Assembly (NCBI RefSeq): GCF_023499215.1
Contig: NZ_JAKHSK010000040.1
Span: forward strand, 1-39,399
Source: Zunongwangia pacifica
GTDB taxonomy: Bacteria > Bacteroidota > Bacteroidia > Flavobacteriales > Flavobacteriaceae
Direction: 5' to 3'
DNA: 39,399 nt
Under the pieces are notes generated by a model. It searched no databases. It worked only from the letters and a program-made list of their open reading frames with translations, and was not told the origin of the DNA. The position numbers were made by a program, and so were the translations under genes. Shown one piece after another: positions 32,237-39,399 of the stretch (its first letter is position 1; the number at the start of each line of letters is the position of its first letter).

Positions 32237-32249
32237 CAGTCAAGAAACT

Positions 32250-32750
32250 ATGTCAGTAACAACTCCAACAAATCAAGATACTTTTAATAAATCTTCAAAT
32301 ATTTGGGAGGTATCTGTAGATAAAAATACCATCTTCACTAACGATGATGTTATAGATGCCTTTCTAAAGGGAAAAGAAGTTGGTGTAAAAGAAAAAAAAC
32401 AAATTTTTGTAGATAAATTGAATGAGAATATAGAAAAGTCAGCAAACTTCACAGAATCTATGTTGACTTTTTTGAGAAAAAATAATTTCAATCCTGTATC
32501 AGCTCATTTAAAAATTAATGCATTTAACGATTTTGTAATCCTTGTAACTTTACCTGAAGATGAATTCATTTCAGAAGAGTTTTTGGTTTCTTATAATTTT
32601 GCCGCAACTATTGAAGAGCAGGTAATGGATGATAAATATTACAATGTAATGTTTATGTTTTCAGACAGAGAAGAAGAAACCTTTAATAAAAATTTGTTAG
32701 CTTCTGACGGATTTTTTATGGATTATAAAATTAATAAAGGTGAAGCCTAA
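32250..32750 (+). CDS. Partner protein of a HEPN module, unknown family
   Basis: 166 residues from ATG 32250 (MSVTTPTNQDTF). Acidic; KNTIFTNDDVIDAFLKGKEV looks like a short regulatory helix pair, and later FNDFVILVTLPEDEFISEEF and EEQVMDDKYYNVMFMFSDRE form strands. The downstream HEPN gene starts 11 bp before this stop. By analogy with HEPN/MNT pairs, it may be the antitoxin or sensor, but there is no MNT motif. Confidence 0.65.
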   Translation: MSVTTPTNQDTFNKSSNIWEVSVDKNTIFTNDDVIDAFLKGKEVGVKEKKQIFVDKLNENIEKSANFTESMLTFLRKNNFNPVSAHLKINAFNDFVILVTLPEDEFISEEFLVSYNFAATIEEQVMDDKYYNVMFMFSDREEETFNKNLLASDGFFMDYKINKGEA

Positions 32751-33141
32751 AACTCATTCAGAACATAATTATGAAGTCTGTGAGTTTTTATTATCAGACG
32801 GTAGATTTTACGATTGGGTAGTTACAACAGCTTTTTATTCTGCTTTACATTTAGTTCAAGAAGAGATTTTTCCATTTAGCGATGATGAAGCTTTTACTTA
32901 TTCTAGTTTTGAACAATATTTCTCAAAACAATTAAAAGAAGGAACTAAAATATCCAAGCATCAATCAACTATAAAATTAGTAGAACAAAGAATTAAGGGA
33001 GCTGGTAATTTATATCGGTCACTTCACGATATGTGTCGAACTTGTAGATACAGAAATTATCACGTTAGTCCAAAAAAGGCTAAAGTAGCTAAATCATATT
33101 TAGACAAAATTCGAGAGTTAGTTGATTCAAATGTAGGATAG
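32740..33141 (+). CDS. HEPN-domain protein, probable RNase toxin
   Basis: 133 residues from GTG 32740. Helical throughout: NYEVCEFLLSDGRFYDWVVT, TAFYSALHLVQEEIF is the HEPN helix 1-2 pattern, and CRTCRYRNYHVSPKKAKVA contains R-x4-H (RYRNYH), the RNase motif, followed by the C-terminal helix with SYLDKIRELV. It overlaps the preceding gene by 11 bp, so the two form one operon. A toxin role is inferred from the fold and context. Confidence 0.7.
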   Translation: MKPKTHSEHNYEVCEFLLSDGRFYDWVVTTAFYSALHLVQEEIFPFSDDEAFTYSSFEQYFSKQLKEGTKISKHQSTIKLVEQRIKGAGNLYRSLHDMCRTCRYRNYHVSPKKAKVAKSYLDKIRELVDSNVG

Positions 33142-33290
33142 CTACTTATAACACAACAACCAGTGCTATAAACAATTATAAATCTAACCAAAAACGCACA
33201 AACTTCCTTACGGTTTCCCTTAAAATCAAAAAAAACTCGATCAACAACCCGTTAGAAGAGAGTTGATGATCAAGCTTTTATTGTTTTGCC
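33138..33290. repeat. Second-family repeat, copy 2 (downstream of HEPN)
   Basis: AGGATAGCTACTTATAACAC and AACAACCAGTGCTATAAAC recall the AACGTAGCTATAACAC start of the main-array element; from ATAAATCTAACCAAAAAC on it matches copy 1 at 31869 almost base for base (CTTCCTTACGGTTTCCC, CCCGTTAGAAGAGAGTTGA). It links the islet to the main array by descent. Confidence 0.8.
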
Positions 33291-33318
33291 AGTGTAAAAT
33301 CCGGAGTTTATTGGCAGG

Positions 33319-33350
33319 GAAATGGCGAAAAATGGTTTATCTGATCGGTG
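33319..33350 (+). repeat. 32-bp direct repeat, copy at the abiEii break
   Basis: Exact copy of 29913-29944 of the hydrolase gene. It starts 29 bp after the second-family repeat and ends 3 bp before the last recognisable abiEii codon, so it marks the recombination junction. Confidence 0.85.
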
Positions 33351-33352
33351 CT

Positions 33353-33439
33353 TTCTACATAAATTTCTGGTATGCCCATTTGTTGTGCAGTAGCCATTAC
33401 GGCATCTTGAAACAGTTCTTTATTTTCGTGTAACTTCAT
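33353..33439 (-). pseudogene. abiEii N-terminal stub (29 codons)
   Basis: ATG 33439: MKLHENKELFQDAVMATAQQ, then MGIPEIYVE, the characteristic opening of AbiEii/AbiGii nucleotidyltransferase toxins, which normally continues EKDYWVT. After 33353 the frame enters the copied hydrolase fragment and stops about 15 codons later. The catalytic region is absent, so the toxin is dead. The start overlaps the abiEi stop (ATGA). Confidence 0.8.
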
Positions 33440-34161
33440 TTGATGTTCCAATTTTCTACAGTTGATAATTGCTTGTTATCAATGCCATACTCGTATTCTG
33501 AAAGTGGGTTTAAACTTGCTTTTATTGCCGTTAAATCACTTTCCGTTTTTATGCTTTCCAATAACGCACCAAGAAAACCCCGTACTCGTGGCGGATAGGC
33601 TAAACCGCATTTTATTAAAAGTTCTGTTTCTGTGGGGTTGAGCTCTTTCAGTTTATTGGAAAGGATTTTAATTGCCGAACTTTTATCTAAATCAGGATTT
33701 TTTTTGAAATCCTTTAATACCTCCAACAATTGCAATAAATAAAAATTCTTATCGGTTACTTCCACATAACTTTTTACGGGACTTGCTTTTACGTTACCGT
33801 TTGAAACAGTAATTCGTTTATCCCTACTTGCAACTTTCATACTTTTAGGAACTTGGGTTGTTAATCCCAAACGGTTGTACAATGAAGTTCCTGTAATATA
33901 AGCAATACGTTTGCCTTTCTTAAACAGATAAGGCTTTAAAATTTCTTCTTCACTGGGCTTTAGTTCGCCAAAAACGGTTTTCTTGGGTTTATAAAATACA
34001 CCTGTAGAAACTCTTTTAATAACACCTTTGGCAATTAGCCGTTCAATGGCTTTGGCTGCTGCCAAAAACTGCTGTGGGTTAATATCCAACTGCTCATATT
34101 TAAACGTGACCCCGTCAGCTAACTTACTGATTTGCTTCTGTATGTTCTGTGCTACTCCCAT
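33436..34161 (-). CDS. AbiEi-like antitoxin/repressor (DUF6088)
   Basis: 241 residues. Winged-helix N-terminus (TFKYEQLDINPQQFLAAAKA, IERLIAKGVIKRVSTGVFYK), then KRIAYITGTSLYNRLGLTTQ and a C-terminal domain ending LLIKCGLAYPPRVRGFLGAL. This is the DUF6088/AbiEi type that represses its own operon and neutralises AbiEii. It is orphaned here because abiEii is truncated. A perfect inverted repeat lies just upstream (34185-34214). Confidence 0.8.
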   Translation of the reverse strand: MGVAQNIQKQISKLADGVTFKYEQLDINPQQFLAAAKAIERLIAKGVIKRVSTGVFYKPKKTVFGELKPSEEEILKPYLFKKGKRIAYITGTSLYNRLGLTTQVPKSMKVASRDKRITVSNGNVKASPVKSYVEVTDKNFYLLQLLEVLKDFKKNPDLDKSSAIKILSNKLKELNPTETELLIKCGLAYPPRVRGFLGALLESIKTESDLTAIKASLNPLSEYEYGIDNKQLSTVENWNIK

Positions 34162-34184
34162 TAAAGTAATGAATACTAATCATT

Positions 34185-34214
34185 TGTCAAGTAAATAAAA
34201 CAAAATACTTGACA
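34185..34214 (-). promoter_or_regulatory. Probable AbiEi operator: 9-bp perfect inverted repeat
   Basis: TGTCAAGTA (34185-34193) and TACTTGACA (34206-34214) are separated by 12 bp and lie 24 bp upstream of the abiEi start. AbiEi proteins are known to bind inverted repeats in their own promoter; this use here is inferred. The rest of 34162-34392 shows no gene. Confidence 0.6.
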
Positions 34215-34392
34215 TTATAAATTTAATACTCAATTGTTTTAAATACAACCGGGAGTTTATTCTTTTTAAATCTTAACGCTGGTTTTTATATCCACCTTCA
34301 GGTTTACAAACTTTCTGGTTTTTGAATTCACAATCTCAATTTTCACAAAATGAAATTTCCATCTGGTCGCTATGATCTTGCTGGTAAAGATT

Positions 34393-34815
34393 TTAGTGGT
34401 TTAGCTTACGCTCCATCATTTTTTTCGGGTCTACAACTTCTTTAAATCCGAATTGTTGATACAGGCCGTGGGCATCTTTGGTGTTTAGCTTCCAGTTTTC
34501 CACTTGTTGTAGTTCGGGATGATTTAGAATGTATTCCATTAACTTTTTGGAATAGCCTTTTCCGCGTTCGCTTTCCAGGATAAACACATCCATTAGATAA
34601 GCGATTATGGTAAAATCGGTGACCACCCGGGCGTAGCCTATTTGCCTGCCTTCCAGATAAACCCCGAAATTCAACGAATTTGCTATGGCTTTTTGGACTT
34701 GTTGGAGCGTGCGCCCTTTTGCCCAATAGGTTTGGGAAATAAAATCGGTTATTAGCGGAACATTCAGTTGATTCTTGTCTGTATTAATGATGAGTGCTTT
34801 CATTTTTCGCGACAT
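34393..34815 (-). CDS. GNAT-family N-acetyltransferase
   Basis: 140 residues, shortest GNAT type. IAYLMDVFILESERGKGYSK contains the acetyl-CoA motif RGKGYS, EGRQIGYARVVTDF the beta-3 strand, and LYQQFGFKEV the end. Its start is 9 bp downstream of thiE and it appears to be the last gene of the thiC-thiE operon, although its substrate need not concern thiamine. Confidence 0.85.
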   Translation of the reverse strand: MSRKMKALIINTDKNQLNVPLITDFISQTYWAKGRTLQQVQKAIANSLNFGVYLEGRQIGYARVVTDFTIIAYLMDVFILESERGKGYSKKLMEYILNHPELQQVENWKLNTKDAHGLYQQFGFKEVVDPKKMMERKLNH

Positions 34816-34824
34816 TATAAATTT

Positions 34825-35484
34825 TCAGTTATTCAAATCTATACCCGACTCTTGAAATATATTTTGAATAGTTCTGTATATCGACTTTTTATCTTCACTT
34901 TCATTGATCAGCGAGGCTATGGCAATACCATAAACACCTGCCGATAATAAGGGTTTTATATCAGAAATCTTCACTCCCCCGATCACCAATAAAGGAATGG
35001 GATGATGATCTAGTTGCTTTTGTTGATCGATCAAGCTTTTTATTTGCTGTAGGGAAAGAAAGTTTCTAATCTCTGGTTTTGTTCGGGTTTTTCTAAAGGT
35101 TCCCAATCCCATATAATCGGCAATGCCGCGTTGTTGATGGTACAGCGCTTCGGTTTCAGTATAAGCTGTAGCCCCGATTATTTTGTTTTTTCCAAATTCC
35201 GTTCTCGCAATTTCGTGATCAAGATCATCGTTTCCTAAATGTACGCCGTCTGCATCAATTGCCAGGGCAAGGTCTAAATGATCATTAATGACCAATTTGG
35301 CCTTAAACTGCTTACAGATTTTCTGGGTTTCTAAAGCAATTTTAAGCATTTCCCCTTTTTCCTTTTCTTTTAGGCGAAGTTGTACCAGATTGACTCCGGC
35401 CTGACAGGCTTCCAAGGCTAATTGCTGATGGGTTTTATTGGGCATATCTTGAGTGATATAGTGGATTCTGGATGATTTCATCAT
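34825..35484 (-). CDS. thiE: Thiamine-phosphate synthase
   Basis: 219 residues, normal length. Joins HMP-diphosphate and the thiazole phosphate to thiamine phosphate in the cytoplasm. Motifs: VNLVQLRLKEK (diphosphate and Mg site), KLVINDHLDLALAIDADGVH, HLGNDD, IGATAYTETEA, DYMGLGTFRKTRTK and LLVIGGVKISDI. Lies 53 bp after thiC in the same direction. Confidence 0.95.
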   Translation of the reverse strand: MMKSSRIHYITQDMPNKTHQQLALEACQAGVNLVQLRLKEKEKGEMLKIALETQKICKQFKAKLVINDHLDLALAIDADGVHLGNDDLDHEIARTEFGKNKIIGATAYTETEALYHQQRGIADYMGLGTFRKTRTKPEIRNFLSLQQIKSLIDQQKQLDHHPIPLLVIGGVKISDIKPLLSAGVYGIAIASLINESEDKKSIYRTIQNIFQESGIDLNN

Positions 35485-35537
35485 AAGCTATGGGATTAAG
35501 TTTTCTAAAAAGACAATGGGAATTATTTTAGGCTGCT

Positions 35538-37379
<1,842 letters not shown>

Positions 37380-37403
37380 CTAAATGCGATACACTGTGAT
37401 AGT

Positions 37404-37433
37404 AAAAGATAGACATTGAAGGGAAATGTCCAA
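37404..37433 (-). promoter_or_regulatory. Promoter of the thiC operon
   Basis: Minus strand: TTG (37431-37433), 19-bp spacer, TATCTTTT (37404-37411), close to the Bacteroidota TTTG-N19-TAnnTTTG. The start site would be about 37397, leaving some 40 nt to the ATG at 37355, too short for a TPP riboswitch; no THI-box sequence is seen. Confidence 0.5.
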
Positions 37434-37492
37434 CTTGTACTATTTAAAAAAGTGCTTTTTACCGTAATTTGAAGATCATTAATCCTGCGAAT

Positions 37493-38407
37493 ATGAAACT
37501 GTATATTATTGGTGCCGGAGCGATTGGGAAAGCTCTTGCGGTGTGTTTAACCAAAAACGGAAAAAAGGTGGAGCTCATTCGTGGGAGTGTTGATGATGGA
37601 CGTACTTATACCGAAAAAATAACTTTACGACTGAAAACTGGTGAAATGCTAACCGCCGATATAAGGTTCAATTCCCTGTGTAATTTTTCGGCTTTTGAAG
37701 GAATCATTATGCTGACTACTAAATCTTTTGGCAATAAAGCCTTAGCTGAAAAGCTAAAGGATAAAGCATCGCATACGCCAATCGTTATTCTACAAAATGG
37801 CTTAGGGATAGAACAGCCTTTTATTGAGCATAATTTTAAGGAAATCTATCGCTGTGTGCTGTTTGCTACCAGCCAAAATGTGCTTGAAAATGAAGTCAGC
37901 TATAAACCGGTTGCCCCTTCCCCTATCGGAATCGTCAAGCAAAACCTTACATTTTTAAATAGCATTGTCGACACTTTGAATACGCCTGATTTTAGGTTTG
38001 AAGCGGAGGAAAATATAGATAAAATCATCTGGAAAAAGGCCATTGCCAATTGTGTATTTAATTCCATTTGTCCGTTGTTAGAAGTCGATAACGGTATTTT
38101 CTATCGAGATCCAAAAGTTTTTTCTATGGCCAAGAACATTATTCGGGAATGTGTAGCCATATCTACGGAAAAAGGGATTGCTTTAACTGCAAGGGAAATT
38201 GAAGAACAGGTAATTTCAATTAGCAAAATGTCTGATGGGCAATTTATTTCTACCTTACAGGATATTAGAAATAACCGAAAAACAGAAATAGATACCCTAA
38301 ATTTGGAAGTTCACCGAATAGCCAAAGAAATGAATTTGGAAAGTCACGTGCAACAAACAAAACTATTAGGGGATTTGGTTCAACTAAAATCGGAATTGCA
38401 CCTATAA
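37493..38407 (+). CDS. Ketopantoate reductase-like protein (ApbA/PanE family)
   Basis: 304 residues from ATG 37493 (MKLYIIGAGAIGKALAVCL); the frame is open from 37469. Rossmann motif GAGAIG, then IIMLTTKSFGNKALAEKL, VILQNGLGIEQPF, and the active-site helix IIWKKAIANCVFNSICPLL with the Lys-x(5)-Asn-type arrangement of PanE. Role: probably NADPH-dependent reduction of 2-dehydropantoate for coenzyme A synthesis, though paralogues act on other keto acids. An AraC-type gene follows after 1 bp. Confidence 0.85.
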   Translation: MKLYIIGAGAIGKALAVCLTKNGKKVELIRGSVDDGRTYTEKITLRLKTGEMLTADIRFNSLCNFSAFEGIIMLTTKSFGNKALAEKLKDKASHTPIVILQNGLGIEQPFIEHNFKEIYRCVLFATSQNVLENEVSYKPVAPSPIGIVKQNLTFLNSIVDTLNTPDFRFEAEENIDKIIWKKAIANCVFNSICPLLEVDNGIFYRDPKVFSMAKNIIRECVAISTEKGIALTAREIEEQVISISKMSDGQFISTLQDIRNNRKTEIDTLNLEVHRIAKEMNLESHVQQTKLLGDLVQLKSELHL

Positions 38408-38408
38408 A

Positions 38409-39188
38409 ATGTACCAGCTATTTTCACCACCGAAGCATTTACAAAACCTGGTTAGGTATTACTGGCTGTTGGATTTAAGTACTGAAGATAAAAACCTTAC
38501 TGAATATATTTTTGCGTACCCTTATGTAAATTGGGTGTTTACCCTGGGGATGCCGTATACGGTAAAAGATAACAGTAGTGGAGCTCTCCTCATCAAAGAT
38601 ACGCGAATACTGGGGCCGAGAACTAATTTTGCAGAATACCTGCATCCAGAGGGAAACCTGGCTTTTGGGGTGACTTTTCAATTTGGGAGCACGCTGCCGA
38701 TCTTTAAAGAAGAGACAAAATTACTGACCAATAAAATTATTTTACAGGAGGATATCCTTCCTGGTTCTAATTGGTTGACGCCGTTTTTTAATGAAGTCAA
38801 CTTAGACATTTTTATTCCTTCCCTGACCAGGCAAATAAGTCAACTTGCCGGTGATACTCCTAAAAATGGATATTGCTTATGGAACCAATTTTTAGATTTA
38901 ATTATTAACCAACAACACTATACCACCACTGCTTATTGTTTGGCCAAAGAATTAAGCGTAAGCCAGCGACACCTTCAACGGATTACCCTACAATATGCAG
39001 GGCTTCCCCCAAAACAAATTCAGTCGATGATTCGCTGTAGACTGGCCATTCGGCATATTCAGAAGACAGGGTTTACCCCTGACTTTTTTCATTATGGGTA
39101 TTTCGACCAGAATCATTTTATAAAGGAAGTCAAACGCTGGTCTGGCCATACACCAGGGACGCTTTTTTCTTTGTTGTCTAAGGTTTAG
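38409..39188 (+). CDS. AraC-family transcriptional regulator
   Basis: 259 residues. The N-terminal part (LVRYYWLLDLS, NWVFTLGMPYTV, LGPRTNFAEYLHPEGNLAFG) is the DUF6597 type of sensor domain; residues about 160-250 are two helix-turn-helix units (CLAKELSVSQRHLQRITLQY, GYFDQNHFIKEVKRWSGHTP). It is co-transcribed with the reductase gene 1 bp upstream. Ligand unknown. Confidence 0.9.
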   Translation: MYQLFSPPKHLQNLVRYYWLLDLSTEDKNLTEYIFAYPYVNWVFTLGMPYTVKDNSSGALLIKDTRILGPRTNFAEYLHPEGNLAFGVTFQFGSTLPIFKEETKLLTNKIILQEDILPGSNWLTPFFNEVNLDIFIPSLTRQISQLAGDTPKNGYCLWNQFLDLIINQQHYTTTAYCLAKELSVSQRHLQRITLQYAGLPPKQIQSMIRCRLAIRHIQKTGFTPDFFHYGYFDQNHFIKEVKRWSGHTPGTLFSLLSKV

Positions 39189-39241
39189 AAAAAGATGGTG
39201 TTGGTTTCTCTATTTATTCCCAAACCTTTCTAAAAACAAAA

Positions 39242-39271
39242 AAAACCCTTACCAGTTCTGGTAAGGGTTTT
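39242..39271 (-). terminator. Intrinsic terminator of the rRNA operon
   Basis: Perfect 14-bp arms AAAACCCTTACCAG and CTGGTAAGGGTTTT with a 2-nt loop, followed on the minus strand by a long T-rich run (39225-39245). Placed right after the 5S gene. It may also stop the converging AraC transcript from the other side. Confidence 0.9.
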
Positions 39272-39279
39272 AAAAAGCA

Positions 39280-39388
<109 letters not shown>

Positions 39389-39399
39389 TCGTTACCTAC

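Noticed and set aside
34442-34726. Alternative frame within the GNAT gene near thiE
   Set aside because: Arg/Ser/Gly-rich out-of-frame translation of an intact GNAT gene.

Overview
The window looks like a chromosomal segment of a flavobacterium (Bacteroidota, probably Flavobacteriaceae). The DNA is AT-rich, candidate promoters fit the Bacteroidota pattern (-7 TAnnTTTG, -33 TTG), there are many small lipoproteins and WG/BNR-repeat secreted proteins, and the right end carries a Bacteroidota-type 5S rRNA gene. The genus cannot be fixed from the sequence alone.

Region 1 (about 224-22290) is dominated by single genes or small operons, nearly all on the minus strand, separated by copies of one imperfectly palindromic element of 95-350 bp. 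Most copies end in a conserved AACGCTTACCGGTGTT-like segment on the 3' side of one gene, and begin AACATAACTATA or AACGTAGCTATAAC on the 5' side of the next. The few bases next to the AAC/GTT triplets differ between cassettes, but the two ends of a single cassette are complementary to each other. That is the R'/R'' logic of integron gene cassettes, yet no integrase gene is present. Cargo: chloramphenicol acetyltransferase, a CDF transporter, GNAT, higBA, PhzF + APH-like kinase, an AbiF-like HEPN protein with a candidate upstream small RNA, a duplicated FG-GAP lipoprotein, DUF2971, a mobilome CxxC protein operon, and several unknown membrane proteins. A more ordinary block (SDR/HxlR, GT39 mannosyltransferase) and an AAA ATPase/DUF4276 pair lie between the first two cassettes and the main array. 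Decay is visible: an XRE pseudogene, a frameshifted gene, and a DUF4279-like fragment.

Region 2 (22.3-29.98 kb) is ordinary chromosome on the plus strand with higher GC: a BNR/YCF48-like secreted protein, a WG-repeat lipoprotein split by one in-frame TGA, a 174-bp repeat pair, a secreted protein of unknown function, a second HxlR regulator and a metallo-beta-lactamase-fold hydrolase.

Region 3 (about 30.0-34.2 kb) is a defence islet: darTG (DNA ADP-ribosyltransferase and macrodomain antitoxin), a HEPN two-gene module bracketed by two direct copies of a relative of the array repeat, and abiEi with a truncated abiEii. A 32-bp copy of the metallo-hydrolase gene sits exactly at the abiEii break, so insertion or rearrangement created the islet.

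Region 4 (34.4-39.4 kb) is housekeeping: thiC-thiE-GNAT on the minus strand from a recognisable promoter with no room for a TPP riboswitch, panE-like reductase plus AraC-type regulator on the plus strand, then the terminator and 5S gene of an rRNA operon entering from the right on the minus strand.
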